From: XN24 sp047921455
GTDB lineage: Bacteria; Pseudomonadota; Gammaproteobacteria; Steroidobacterales; XN24
Direction of reading: 5' to 3'
NCBI GenBank assembly: GCA_047921455.1
Contig: JBLRWC010000001.1
Coordinates: 1-64,000 of the forward strand
DNA: 64,000 nucleotides
Shown in pieces: positions 51,295 to 60,724 of this stretch. The first letter of the stretch is position 1. The number at the start of each line of letters is the position of its first letter. The notes under the pieces were generated by a model. That model worked only from the letters and a program-made list of their open reading frames with translations, did no database searches and was not told the origin of the DNA. The position numbers and the translations under genes are program-made.

Positions 51295-53109
51295 ATGGCT
51301 ACCACACGCAATCCTGATGGCAGCGAGACCGTCACCGACGGCTCGGATCGCGGGCGCAGCCGCAACCTGCGCCCCTTGCGCGATCTCGCCCCGTTCCTGA
51401 AGCCCTACCGGGGCATGCTGCTGGCTGCGCTGGCCGCGTTGCTGCTGGCGGCCGGCGCCACGCTCAGCTTGCCCGTGGCCGTGCGCTTCATGATCGACGA
51501 GGGCTTCTCAGCCGAAAGCGCCGCGCACGTCGATCGCTATTTCCTCGCCATGTTCGGCATTGCCAGCCTGCTGGCCATTGCCACCTCGCTGCGTTATTAC
51601 CTCGTCAGCTGGCTCGGCGAGCGCATCGTGGCGGACGTGCGCGAAGCCGTTTTCACGCATATCCTGCAGCTCAGCCAGTCCTTCTACGAAACCACCCGCA
51701 CCGGCGAGGTCCTGTCGCGGCTCACCACGGACACCACTATCCTGCAGTCGGTGGTCGGCTCCAGCGCCTCCGTCGCGCTGCGCAACATACTGCTGCTCGC
51801 TGGTGGTCTGGTCATGCTCGGCATCACCAGCCCCAGGCTGACTGGGCTGATCGTCGTGCTGGTGCCCGTCATGCTGCTGCCGCTGATCCTGTTCGGCCGG
51901 CGCGTGCGCGCCCTGTCACGCCGCAACCAGGACCGCGTGGCGGACTCCAGCGCCCTGGCCGAAGAAATCCTCACCGCCATGCGCATCGTCCAGGCCTACG
52001 TGCGCGAAGCCTGGGAAGCCGCGCGTTTTCGCAGCGCCGTGGAGGATTCGTTCGTCGCCGCCCTGGCTCGCATTCGGGCCCGCGCCCTGCTCACCGCCGT
52101 AGTCATCCTGTTCGTGTTCGGCTCGATCGTGATGGTGCTGTGGTTCGGCGCCCAGGCCGTGCTCGCCGGCACCATGACCCCCGGGCAGCTCGGCCAGTTC
52201 GTCTTGTACGCCGTGCTCGTGGCCGGCTCCTTCGCCGCGCTCGCCGAGGTCTGGGGCGAGGTGCAGCGCGCGGCCGGCGCCATGGAACGCATCATGGAAC
52301 TGCTCATGACCACACCGGAAATCCGCGACCCGGCGCTGCCGCAAGCCGCGGCCCGGCCGGCGCGCGGCGAGGTGCGCGTCGAACTGGTCGATTTCTGTTA
52401 CCCGGCGCGCCCCGAACGCAAGGCGCTCGATGCGGTCTCGTTCGTCGTGCCGGCCGGCAAGACCGTCGCGCTGGTCGGCCCGTCCGGCGCCGGCAAGACC
52501 ACCGTGTTCCAGCTGCTGCTGCGCTTCTACGATCCCCAGGCCGGCCGCATCCTGCTGGATGGCATGGACACAGCCAGGCTGAGCCTTGCGGAACTGCGCG
52601 GCGCAATGGCCATGGTGCCGCAGGAAACCGTGATCTTTTCGACCAGCGCGCGCGAAAATATCCGCTATGGTCGCCCGGACGCGGCCGAGGCGGAAGTCGA
52701 GGCTGCGGCGCGCGCCGCGTTGGCCCACGACTTCATCTGCGACATGCCGCAGGGCTACGACACCTACCTGGGCGAGCGCGGCGTGCGCCTGTCGGGCGGC
52801 CAGCGCCAGCGCATCGCCATCGCGCGCGCCATCCTGAAAAATCCGCCGCTGCTGCTGCTCGACGAAGCCACCAGTGCGCTCGACGCGGAAAGCGAGCAAC
52901 TCGTCCAGCAGGCGCTCGACCGGCTGATGACCGAGCGCACCACCATCGTCATCGCTCACCGGCTTGCCACGGTGCTGAAAGCCGACCGCATCGTCGTGCT
53001 GGACGAGGGCCGCGTGGTCGCGACTGGCACGCATGACGAGCTGGTCGTGCAGGAGGGGCTTTACGCGCGCCTCGCCCGACTGCAGTTTGCGGAAGCGCCA
53101 GCGGCCTGA
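51295..53109 (+). CDS. ABC exporter, fused membrane and ATPase domains
   Basis: The 604-residue half-transporter has six membrane helices (about 30-315) followed by an ATPase domain with GPSGAGKTT (Walker A), LSGGQRQRIAIARA (signature), LLLLDEATSALD (Walker B) and VIAHRLAT (H-loop). It would act as a homodimer, like MsbA or related lipid/drug exporters; the substrate is not determined. A TATAAT at 51275-51280 lies 15 bases before the start and may be its -10 box. Confidence 0.93.
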   Translation: MATTRNPDGSETVTDGSDRGRSRNLRPLRDLAPFLKPYRGMLLAALAALLLAAGATLSLPVAVRFMIDEGFSAESAAHVDRYFLAMFGIASLLAIATSLRYYLVSWLGERIVADVREAVFTHILQLSQSFYETTRTGEVLSRLTTDTTILQSVVGSSASVALRNILLLAGGLVMLGITSPRLTGLIVVLVPVMLLPLILFGRRVRALSRRNQDRVADSSALAEEILTAMRIVQAYVREAWEAARFRSAVEDSFVAALARIRARALLTAVVILFVFGSIVMVLWFGAQAVLAGTMTPGQLGQFVLYAVLVAGSFAALAEVWGEVQRAAGAMERIMELLMTTPEIRDPALPQAAARPARGEVRVELVDFCYPARPERKALDAVSFVVPAGKTVALVGPSGAGKTTVFQLLLRFYDPQAGRILLDGMDTARLSLAELRGAMAMVPQETVIFSTSARENIRYGRPDAAEAEVEAAARAALAHDFICDMPQGYDTYLGERGVRLSGGQRQRIAIARAILKNPPLLLLDEATSALDAESEQLVQQALDRLMTERTTIVIAHRLATVLKADRIVVLDEGRVVATGTHDELVVQEGLYARLARLQFAEAPAA

Positions 53110-53164
53110 GGCCTGTTCCGGCGACACGTGCGCCCCGGCCGTGCGGCGAGGCTTAAGCCGGCGG

Positions 53165-53518
53165 TCAACCGGTCGTCACGCCTCGCTGGCGCAGCAGGTA
53201 GAGCCCGCCGAGTGCCGCCAGCAAGCCGGCGGAGCCCAGCCCGGCTTCCGGCACGCCGATGCGCGCATAGGTCACCAGGAAGGCGCCGGACACCGCGGCG
53301 AGCACCGCCACGCCGAGCCGGAAAGTCGGTGTCTTGAGCAACAGCACGGCGCCGAGCAGTTCGGCTGCCGAGATCGCCCAAACAGTCCAGGGCGCCCAGC
53401 CGAGGACCGCAAACCGCAGGATGTTGAACTCCGGGTGCCACAAGCGCAGCAGCGCGCGCGCGACAAACACGGAGGCGATCGCGAGCACCGCGATCTGCAG
53501 GGAACGCACGCTGCTCAC
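53165..53518 (-). CDS. DoxX-like membrane protein
   Basis: The 117-residue protein has four hydrophobic helices and the DoxX-like pattern (VFVARALLRLW; ELLGAVLLLKTP). Start GTG 53518 overlaps the upstream hydrolase stop as GTGA. DoxX-type proteins act in membrane redox or unknown roles. Confidence 0.8.
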   Translation of the reverse strand: MSSVRSLQIAVLAIASVFVARALLRLWHPEFNILRFAVLGWAPWTVWAISAAELLGAVLLLKTPTFRLGVAVLAAVSGAFLVTYARIGVPEAGLGSAGLLAALGGLYLLRQRGVTTG

Positions 53519-54537
53519 GAGTGTCGCGCCGGGCGTGTTGCGGCCGGTTCAAACCAGCGCAGCATCTGCTCGTCGATCCAGCTCATCGCCCCGAACGAGG
53601 GCAAAAAACCGCAGTGGCCGCCGCGTTCGGTCTCGAGCACGCGCAGGCTGGCGGGACGCGCCAGGCGCGGCAGGTCGCGGGCCGGGATAACCGGGTCATC
53701 CGCGGCCGCAACCAGGAGTGTCGGCACTCTGATCGGCGCCAGCACGTCGCCCACGATCGCGTAGCCGGCGAGGTAGGTCGCGAGATCGTCGTATTCGCTG
53801 AAATCGCGCACGACAAAATCCGTCATGGCGCGCAGGCTGCGGAACCGGCGCAGGTCGCCGAACGAATAACGCTGCGGAAACAGGCGCGCCTTGGTGTCCA
53901 GCGAACGGCGCCACTTGGCCATGAAGTAACGCTGGTAGAGCCCCGGGCCGTCCTCCATCGCGTCCAGCGTACTGGCCGGATCAAGCACGGGACAGACCGC
54001 CATGACGCGGGCCAGGGGAATGCCCACGGCATCGGCCCGCGCGGCGACGCGCAGCGCGAAGTTGCCGCCCAGCGAGAAACCCGCCAGGCATAGCGGCAGC
54101 TCCGGGAACAGTTCGGCAAGCCGTGCCACGGCGCCGACCACCTCGGGCAAGCGGTTGGAATGGAACAGGTCCTCGTTGAGATGGTGGCTCGGACCGTGGT
54201 CGCGCAAGTGCAGGCGAACCACGTCCCAGCCGGCGGCGTACATGCGGATGGCCGAGGACAGCATGTACGAAGAATCGCCCGCGCCTTCCCAGCCGTGAAT
54301 CAGCACGACCAGGCCGCGGGGCGGCGCGGCCGCGTCACGCGGCTGGGGCGCGTACCAGCTGTGCAGGCGCACGCCCGCGCCGCAATCCAGCACCAGGTCG
54401 CGGCTGACCGCCACGATCGATACGGCCTTGCGGCGCAGCAGCCGGCGCCGGAACGGAGAACTCGGCAGGCAGGATTGCAGGTGCCGGTTGGCGATCCAGC
54501 CGGTCGGCGCAAATTCGGGCACGGCCTCAGGTAACAC
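53515..54537 (-). CDS. YheT-family alpha/beta hydrolase
   Basis: The 340-residue protein has FAPTGWIANRHLQSCLPS near the N-terminus, LIHGWEG (oxyanion part), CLAGFSLGGNFAL (nucleophile Ser) and DPVIPARDL (Asp), ending with GGHCGFLP (His). This is the YheT/ABHD1-3-like esterase family. GTG 54537, overlapping the upstream stop by 11 bases and preceded by GAGGG, is the likely start; GTG 54522 is an alternative. Confidence 0.88.
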   Translation of the reverse strand: MLPEAVPEFAPTGWIANRHLQSCLPSSPFRRRLLRRKAVSIVAVSRDLVLDCGAGVRLHSWYAPQPRDAAAPPRGLVVLIHGWEGAGDSSYMLSSAIRMYAAGWDVVRLHLRDHGPSHHLNEDLFHSNRLPEVVGAVARLAELFPELPLCLAGFSLGGNFALRVAARADAVGIPLARVMAVCPVLDPASTLDAMEDGPGLYQRYFMAKWRRSLDTKARLFPQRYSFGDLRRFRSLRAMTDFVVRDFSEYDDLATYLAGYAIVGDVLAPIRVPTLLVAAADDPVIPARDLPRLARPASLRVLETERGGHCGFLPSFGAMSWIDEQMLRWFEPAATRPARHS

Positions 54538-55597
54538 GATCGCCCTCGATGCGAATCGGCCCCGAGCCAGGCAGTTGTTCGACGAAATCACGCCCCACCA
54601 GCTGTGACGGCGTCAGGTGACCGGCAACGCCCGTCATTTCCAGGACCCGCGCGGCGATCCCCAGCGCCGCGTGCACGGTCACGTCGTAGCCGTTCGCCAC
54701 CTTGATGCGCCCGACCACGAGTTCACCGGCGGCATTGCCCGCCTCGCCCCACACGAAGGTCGGCGTGCGCGCGCGCTGCTCCTCGCGCGGCCCGCGCACG
54801 GTCTTGCCGACGCGGCCCTTCAGCCATGACTGCACCGGCCCAAGGCCCAGCACCGCTCGAATCCAGTTCATCCGCTTGAGACGCGCGACCAGCTTCGGCG
54901 ACGCCGGCAGGTAAACCTCGATATCGGGGATGCCGGTGGTGTGAAAGGCGGTCGAGACATCGCCCCAGGGAATCGTCATGGCGAGTTTTTCGCCGTCGCC
55001 GAAATCGATGCGGCGCGTGCGCCACGCGAGCGGTACGGTGACCAGGCGCCCCGCGCGCCGCACGCGGCCACCCTGGGCCAGGCCCTCGACCGAGGTGCGG
55101 GCGGTGCCCGGGCTCATGCCGCCGCGGGAATCAAAACCGAGCGCCAGCCGGGTCGCATCCGGTAACGCGGCCTTGAGCGCGGCGGCCAGGCAATCCGTCG
55201 GCACCACGTCGAAGCCCACACCCGGGCAGAGCAGCACGCCGGCGGCGCGCGCCCGCTCGCCAAGCTGGTGCGCGAGTTCGAACACCGCGACTTCGCCGGT
55301 GATATCCAGGTAATGCACGCCGGTCGCGATGCAGGCCGCCATCATCGGCGCCGCCGTCGCTGAGAACGGGCCGGCGCAGTGCAGCACGAGCCCCATGCCC
55401 GCCAGCCCCGCCCGGATCGCGCCCTCGTCCGCCAGGTCGAAGCAACGATGCTCCAGCCCGAGCGCCTCGGCCAGCGGCGCGATTTTGTCCGCGCTGCGCC
55501 CGGCCAGCACAGGCTTCAGGCCGCGCGTGACGGCCTCGCGGGCAATCAGCTCGCCGGTGTATCCGTTCGCGCCATAGATCATCCATGCCTGGCTCAT
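54527..55597 (-). CDS. Saccharopine dehydrogenase-like/trans-acting enoyl reductase-type protein
   Basis: The 356-residue NAD(P)-binding protein has YGANGYTGELIAREAV at the N-terminus and CPGVGFDVVPTDCLA, typical of the saccharopine-dehydrogenase/enoyl-reductase group that is mostly linked to lipid metabolism. It starts with ATG overlapping the upstream SDR stop as ATGA, so the four minus-strand genes form one operon. Confidence 0.85.
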   Translation of the reverse strand: MSQAWMIYGANGYTGELIAREAVTRGLKPVLAGRSADKIAPLAEALGLEHRCFDLADEGAIRAGLAGMGLVLHCAGPFSATAAPMMAACIATGVHYLDITGEVAVFELAHQLGERARAAGVLLCPGVGFDVVPTDCLAAALKAALPDATRLALGFDSRGGMSPGTARTSVEGLAQGGRVRRAGRLVTVPLAWRTRRIDFGDGEKLAMTIPWGDVSTAFHTTGIPDIEVYLPASPKLVARLKRMNWIRAVLGLGPVQSWLKGRVGKTVRGPREEQRARTPTFVWGEAGNAAGELVVGRIKVANGYDVTVHAALGIAARVLEMTGVAGHLTPSQLVGRDFVEQLPGSGPIRIEGDRVT

Positions 55598-56484
55598 GCG
55601 CGTTTCCTCCTGGTGGTTGCCTTGCTACGTGGCTTGCCCCGGTCGCGGGGTTGCGCCTGCGTTTCCATCGCGGCCTTGCGCACCTGTGCCTTCAGGAAGC
55701 CGCCGGCGCGCTTTTTCACCGTGGCGAAAAACAGCTCGGGCGCGAACCGTTTCATCAGGAAGATGGCGCGGGCCTCCGCATGCGGCAAAATCATGAAGTT
55801 GTTCTTCTGCACGCCGCGCCGGATGAGCCGCGCCACGTCGTCGGCGTCGAGGGGCGATTTTTCCATCAGCCGCAGCGCCATCAGGCGCGATTCCTCGCTG
55901 CCGCTGAAATCCTCCAGCAGGTTGGTCTTGAAAAACGACGGGCAGGCCACGCTGACGCTGATCCCATGGGGCGCGAGCTCGACCCGCAAGGTCTCCGACA
56001 GCGAGATCACTGCGGCCTTGGAAACATTGTAGGCGGCGACGCCCGGCGGCGAGACAAAGCCCGCGGCCGACGCAATGTTGACCACGTGGCCGGCGCCGGC
56101 CCGAATCATGGCCGGCACGAAGGCGCGGGTGACGGTCACTACGCCGAACAGGTTGACCTCCAGGATCCGCCGCCAGTCTTCCTCGGGCGTATCCACCACC
56201 GTGCCGGAACCGGCGATGCCGGCATTGTTGATGAGCACGTCGACGCCGTGCCAGCCGCGCAGGATAGCCGTAGCAGCGTCCGCCACCGCAGCAGCATCCG
56301 TGACATCGCAGGCCAGCGCCAGCGCCTTGCCCCCGGCCGCCTCGATCTCGGCGGCGACCGCCGCGGCGCTGTCCGCGTCGCGATCCAGCACGGCTACGCG
56401 CCCGCCGGCTCGCGCGTAGTCCAGCGCCAGGGCGCGGCCCAGGCCGCTGCCGCCGCCGGTAATGACAATCCGCTGTTTTTTCAT
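55594..56484 (-). CDS. Short-chain dehydrogenase/reductase with basic C-terminal extension
   Basis: The 296-residue SDR has TGGGSGLGRALA, NNAGIAGSG, and YNVSKAA (catalytic Tyr and Lys). The C-terminal 40 residues (KSKATTRRKRA end) are unusually Lys/Arg-rich for an SDR. It is the first gene of the four-gene minus-strand operon. ATG 56484 has no strong ribosome site. Confidence 0.9.
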   Translation of the reverse strand: MKKQRIVITGGGSGLGRALALDYARAGGRVAVLDRDADSAAAVAAEIEAAGGKALALACDVTDAAAVADAATAILRGWHGVDVLINNAGIAGSGTVVDTPEEDWRRILEVNLFGVVTVTRAFVPAMIRAGAGHVVNIASAAGFVSPPGVAAYNVSKAAVISLSETLRVELAPHGISVSVACPSFFKTNLLEDFSGSEESRLMALRLMEKSPLDADDVARLIRRGVQKNNFMILPHAEARAIFLMKRFAPELFFATVKKRAGGFLKAQVRKAAMETQAQPRDRGKPRSKATTRRKRA

Positions 56485-56619
56485 GGTCCGTGGTCCGCCG
56501 TGGTGGCTGCGAAAACCGATATGATGCACGAGCGTGGGCCCATTGTTGACACCGCGCAAACCCCGGACCTATCGTTCCGAGCCCCGAAACTGCTTTGGCA
56601 ACCGCGAGCCAGCCTACTA

Positions 56620-57339
56620 ATGGCGCTGATTTACCTGATCCGGCACGGCCAGGCGTCCTTCGGCAGCAAGGACTACGATAACCTGTCCGCAGTAGGACGC
56701 CGCCAGGCCGACCTGCTCGGCGCGCACTTCAAGCGCCACAACGCACCCTTCAGCGCGCTGCTCAGCGGCGCGCTGCGCCGCCAGCAGGATACCGCCGCCG
56801 GGATCGCCGCCAGGCTCGACGGCCGGGTGCCCGACGTCGCCGTGCACGAGGCTTTCAACGAGTATGACCATGTCGCCGTGATCCGCGCCTACATGCCGTT
56901 GTTCATGGCGCAGGTCGGCGCGGAGCGTGGCCTCGCGGAGGCCGAGGTGCTGCGCGATGACAAGCTGTTCGAGTTCGCGTTCCGCTTCATGCTGAAAGCA
57001 TGGATGGACAACCTGCCGCACGAGCACCCCGCGCTCGAGAGCTGGCGGGCGTTCTGCACCCGCGTCAGCAACGGCCTGGACACCGCGCTGGCCGCCCACG
57101 GCCCCGACGCCCGGCTTGCGATCGTGACCTCGGGCGGCGCAATCGCAGCGACCTTGCGCGCCGTGCTCGGGCTGTCGAACAAGCGCACCCTGTCGATGAA
57201 CTGGAGCATTTACAATGCCTCCCTGACGCAGCTGTACTACGGCAACCCGGCGCGCCACGAGGACGCGCTGCTGCTCGGTTTCAACAACGTCGCCCACCTC
57301 GAGTCGTCCGGCGGGCGCGAACTCATCACTTTCCGGTAG
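56620..57339 (+). CDS. Histidine phosphatase superfamily protein with altered second motif
   Basis: The 239-residue protein has the phosphohistidine motif LIRHGQASF at the N-terminus and LLSGALRRQQDTA. The place where active enzymes have a second His (VSHGG) reads IVTSGGAIAA here, so Ser replaces His. It starts the plus-strand operon with acyl-CoA dehydrogenase and kinase genes, suggesting a linked role in acyl-phosphate or CoA chemistry. Confidence 0.85.
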   Translation: MALIYLIRHGQASFGSKDYDNLSAVGRRQADLLGAHFKRHNAPFSALLSGALRRQQDTAAGIAARLDGRVPDVAVHEAFNEYDHVAVIRAYMPLFMAQVGAERGLAEAEVLRDDKLFEFAFRFMLKAWMDNLPHEHPALESWRAFCTRVSNGLDTALAAHGPDARLAIVTSGGAIAATLRAVLGLSNKRTLSMNWSIYNASLTQLYYGNPARHEDALLLGFNNVAHLESSGGRELITFR

Positions 57340-57344
57340 ACACC

Positions 57345-58541
57345 ATGAATTTCCAGATCGACACTGAACTTTCCGAGCGCCTCGAGCACATCCGCGCCTT
57401 CGTCATCGAGCAGGTGCAACCGCTGGAATCGCTGCTGCTGGCGGGCGAGTGGTCCGCGCTGGAACAGGGCCTCGCCGACTGCCGCGACGAGGTGCGGGCG
57501 CGCGGCTGGTGGGCCCCGAACCTGCCTCCCGAGGAAGGCGGCACGGGCCAGGGCCTGGTAGCGCTCGGCCTGGTGTCCGAGGTGCTGGGACGCAGCCCGC
57601 TGGGGCATTTCGTGTTCGGCTGCCAGGCCCCGGACGCCGGCAATGCCGAATTGCTCGCCTCGCATGGCACGCCGGCGCAGCGCGAGCGCTTCCTGGCGCC
57701 GCTGGCGGCCGGCGAGATCCGCAGCTGTTTCTTGATGACGGAACCCGAATTTGCCGGTTCCAACCCGACCGAGATGGGCACCACCGCGCTGCGCGACGGC
57801 GATGAGTTCGTCATCAACGGTCACAAGTGGTTCGCCACCGCGGCGGACGGCGCCCGCTTCGGCATCTGCATGGCCGTCACCGACCCGGCGGCGGACAAGT
57901 ACCGCCGCGCCAGCATGATCCTGGTCGAGACCGATCGGCCCGGCTTCGAGCTGGTGCGTAACATCCCGGTGATGGGCCACCCCGGTCGAGGCTTTTTCAG
58001 CCACGGCGAGGTGCGGCTCGAGGACGTGCGCGTACCGGTCGAGAACCTGCTCGGCGAGGCTGGCGCCGGCTTCGCCATGGCGCAGGAACGCCTCGGGCCG
58101 GGCCGCATTCACCACTGCATGCGCTGGCTCGGCATCTGTCGCCGCTCGCTGGACGAGATGATTTCCCATGTGCTCCGGCGAGAGGTCAAGCCGGGACTGC
58201 CGCTGGCGCAGCTCGGCGCCATCCAGGACTGGATCGCGGAATCGGCCGCCGAGGTGGAAGCGGCGCGCGCGCTGGTGCTGATGACCGCCTGGACTATCGA
58301 GCAGGACGGCTTTCGCGCCGCGCGCGAGCGCGTCTCCATGATCAAGTACTACACGGCCAACGTGATGCAGCGGGTCGTGGACCGCGCCCTGCAGGCGCAC
58401 GGCGGGCTTGGCGTGACCGACGATCGCATCCTGGCGTTTTTCTTTCGCGAGGAACGTGCCGCGCGCATCTACGACGGGCCGGACGAGGTCCACCGCATGG
58501 CCGTCGCGCGGCGCCTGCTGAAGACGGCGGCGAGCCAGTGA
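57345..58541 (+). CDS. Acyl-CoA dehydrogenase, ACAD10/11-like
   Basis: The 398-residue flavoenzyme has the acyl-CoA dehydrogenase fold (CFLMTEPEFAGSNPTEM; QAHGGLGVTDDRILAFFFREERAARIYDGPDEVHRM). The C-terminal DGPDEVHR string is typical of the ACAD10/11 and LvaC-type branch. It starts five bases after the phosphatase stop and ends in a GTGA overlap with the kinase-like gene, matching the gene pair fused in mammalian ACAD10/11. Confidence 0.92.
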   Translation: MNFQIDTELSERLEHIRAFVIEQVQPLESLLLAGEWSALEQGLADCRDEVRARGWWAPNLPPEEGGTGQGLVALGLVSEVLGRSPLGHFVFGCQAPDAGNAELLASHGTPAQRERFLAPLAAGEIRSCFLMTEPEFAGSNPTEMGTTALRDGDEFVINGHKWFATAADGARFGICMAVTDPAADKYRRASMILVETDRPGFELVRNIPVMGHPGRGFFSHGEVRLEDVRVPVENLLGEAGAGFAMAQERLGPGRIHHCMRWLGICRRSLDEMISHVLRREVKPGLPLAQLGAIQDWIAESAAEVEAARALVLMTAWTIEQDGFRAARERVSMIKYYTANVMQRVVDRALQAHGGLGVTDDRILAFFFREERAARIYDGPDEVHRMAVARRLLKTAASQ

Positions 58542-59620
58542 GCGACAGGGGCGTGCCGGAGGAGGCACGCGCGGCGCGACCTGGCGAGGAACTCGATGCG
58601 GCACTCGTCGCCGATTTTCTCGCGCGCGAGCTGCCGGACTTCAGCGGACCGGTGGACATCCGCCAGTTTCCCGGCGGCGCCTCCAACCTGACCTACCTGG
58701 TGCGCGCCGGGGAACGGCAATGGGTGTTGCGGCGCCCGCCGTTCGGCACCAAGGCGCGCAGCGCGCACGACATGGGCCGCGAGTACCGCATCCTGTCACG
58801 CATTCACGACGTCTTCCCTTATGCGCCGCAACCGGTGCTGTTCTGTGCCGATCGGGCCGTGCTTGGCGAGGAGTTCTACCTGATGGAGCGCCTGGAGGGA
58901 CTGATCCTGCGGCGTGACCTGCCCGCCGACATGACGCTCACAGCCCCGCAGGCCGATGCGCTCTGCCGCAACCTGGTGGACGTGCACGCGGAGCTGCATG
59001 CCATCGACCCGGCGGCCGCCGGGCTGGGCGAGCTTGGCCGCCCGGAGGGTTACGTGGCCCGCCAGGTCGCGGGCTGGTCGGACCGTTACCGGGCGGCACA
59101 CACCGCAGACGTGCCCGACAATGAAACACTGATGGCCTGGCTGGCGGAGAACCGCCCGGCGGAAGCCCCCCGCGCGGCCATCATTCACAACGATTACAAG
59201 TTCGACAACGTGGTGCTGCGGAACACCAGCGCGGGTTGGCGTATCAGCGGCGTGCTCGACTGGGAAATGGCCACCCTCGGCGACCCGCTGATGGATCTCG
59301 GCGCCTCGCTGGCCTACTGGGTCCAGGCGGACGATCCGCCGGCGCTGCAGGCGATCCGCATGCTGCCGACCCACCTGCCGGGCATGTTGCGGCGCGCCGA
59401 GCTGGTGGAGTACTACTGCGCGCGTGCCGGCATCGAGCCGGTGCGCTTCGATTTCTACTATGTCTACGGCTTGTTCCGCCTCGCCGTGATCGTGCAGCAG
59501 ATTTACTATCGCTTTGTACTGGGCCAGACGAAAAACCCGCGCTTCGCGCCCTTCGGTCAATTCTGCACCGTGCTGTCGCGCATGGCCGAGGCGGTCGCGG
59601 CCGGCAAGGCCCGATGCTAG
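58538..59620 (+). CDS. APH-type phosphotransferase (ACAD10/11 kinase domain-like)
   Basis: The 360-residue protein has GGASNLTYLVRAG, IIHNDYKFDNVVL (catalytic Asp and Asn) and VLDWEMATLGDPLMDLG, a textbook aminoglycoside-phosphotransferase-like kinase of the ACAD10/11/LvaA branch. In that branch the kinase phosphorylates the hydroxyl of a 4-hydroxyacyl-CoA, and the paired dehydrogenase then removes phosphate. The start is GTG 58538, overlapping the previous stop. Function inferred from pair and family. Confidence 0.9.
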   Translation: MSDRGVPEEARAARPGEELDAALVADFLARELPDFSGPVDIRQFPGGASNLTYLVRAGERQWVLRRPPFGTKARSAHDMGREYRILSRIHDVFPYAPQPVLFCADRAVLGEEFYLMERLEGLILRRDLPADMTLTAPQADALCRNLVDVHAELHAIDPAAAGLGELGRPEGYVARQVAGWSDRYRAAHTADVPDNETLMAWLAENRPAEAPRAAIIHNDYKFDNVVLRNTSAGWRISGVLDWEMATLGDPLMDLGASLAYWVQADDPPALQAIRMLPTHLPGMLRRAELVEYYCARAGIEPVRFDFYYVYGLFRLAVIVQQIYYRFVLGQTKNPRFAPFGQFCTVLSRMAEAVAAGKARC

Positions 59621-59646
59621 ATCCTCGCCTTCAAGGAGACCCGCCC

Positions 59647-60411
59647 ATGAACGATTCCCTGTTCAACCTCGACGGCCGCGTGGCCCTCGTGACCGGCGCT
59701 TCGCGCGGCATCGGCGCAGCCACCGCCCGCCTGCTGGCTCGCCACGGCGCCCACGTCATCGTCAGTTCGCGCAAGCAGGAGAGCGTCGCCGCGGTCGCCG
59801 AGACCATTCGTGCCGACGGGGGCAAGGCCTCCGCGCTGGCCTGCCACGTCGGCGAAACAGCCTCCATCGACGCCGCCTTCGCGCTGGTGGAAAAAGAGCA
59901 CGGCCGGCTCGATATCCTGGTAAACAATGCCGCCACGAATCCGCATTTCGGCCATATCACTTCGACGCCGGTGTCGATGCTCGAGAAAACCGTCGACGTC
60001 AACGTGCGCGGGTATTTCCTGATGTCGCAAAAGGCCGCCCTGCTGATGAAGGCCCAGGGCGGCGGCTCGATCGTGAACACCGCGTCGATCAACGGCGTGC
60101 GCCCCGGGCCCGGCCAGGGCATTTACTCCATCACCAAGGCTGCGGTCATGTCCATGACCCAGGCCTTCGCCAAGGAGTGCGCGCCCTGGAAGGTGCGCGT
60201 GAATGCCGTGTTACCCGGCCTGACCGACACGAAGTTCGCGGCCGCGCTGCTCGAGAACGAGCGCATGCTCAACATGATCCTGCCGCTGATCCCGATGGGC
60301 CGGGTGGCGAGTCCCGAGGAAATTGCGCCCGCGATCCTGTTCTTCGCGTCCGACGCCGCATCCTACGTCACCGGCGCCTGCCTGCCGGTAGACGGGGGCT
60401 TTCTCGCCTGA
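59647..60411 (+). CDS. Short-chain dehydrogenase/reductase (FabG-like)
   Basis: The 254-residue SDR has TGASRGIGAATA, NNAATNPHFGH, and IYSITKAAVM (catalytic Tyr and Lys), and ends in VDGGFLA like FabG-type enzymes. AAGGAG ahead of ATG 59647 is a strong ribosome site. It is the fourth gene of the operon and would supply the oxidoreductase step on a hydroxy- or keto-acyl-CoA. Confidence 0.93.
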   Translation: MNDSLFNLDGRVALVTGASRGIGAATARLLARHGAHVIVSSRKQESVAAVAETIRADGGKASALACHVGETASIDAAFALVEKEHGRLDILVNNAATNPHFGHITSTPVSMLEKTVDVNVRGYFLMSQKAALLMKAQGGGSIVNTASINGVRPGPGQGIYSITKAAVMSMTQAFAKECAPWKVRVNAVLPGLTDTKFAAALLENERMLNMILPLIPMGRVASPEEIAPAILFFASDAASYVTGACLPVDGGFLA

Positions 60412-60442
60412 AGCTGGCGGGGAACTGTATGGGTGACACGCC

Positions 60443-60706
60443 TTGAGCCTGCTGCTCGCCGCCGTGCTGGTGTGCGCCGCCAACGTGCCTTTCGGTTACT
60501 GGCGCGACGGCCTGGTCAAGCTGTCGCCCGCCTGGTTCGTCGCGATTCATGCGCCGGTGCCGCTGGTATTCCTGGTGCGGGAATATTTCTCGCTCGACTG
60601 GCGCCTGGCGACGCTACCGGTGTTCGTCAGCGCCTATTTCCTTGGCCAGTGGCTCGGCGGCCGCCTCCACCGGCGCGTGGCTGCGAGCACGCCGCCGGCG
60701 CCCTGA
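60443..60706 (+). CDS. Small membrane protein of unknown function
   Basis: The 87-residue protein has two or three hydrophobic helices (LLLAAVLVCAANVPFGY; HAPVPLVFLVREYF; LPVFVSAYFLGQWLGG). I do not recognise the family with certainty. Only TTG 60443 opens it. A five-codon ATG frame (60429-60446) ends in TGA overlapping that TTG, so coupled translation from the SDR transcript is possible. Confidence 0.65.
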   Translation: MSLLLAAVLVCAANVPFGYWRDGLVKLSPAWFVAIHAPVPLVFLVREYFSLDWRLATLPVFVSAYFLGQWLGGRLHRRVAASTPPAP

Positions 60707-60724
60707 GCCGCCCGGAACGGGGCG

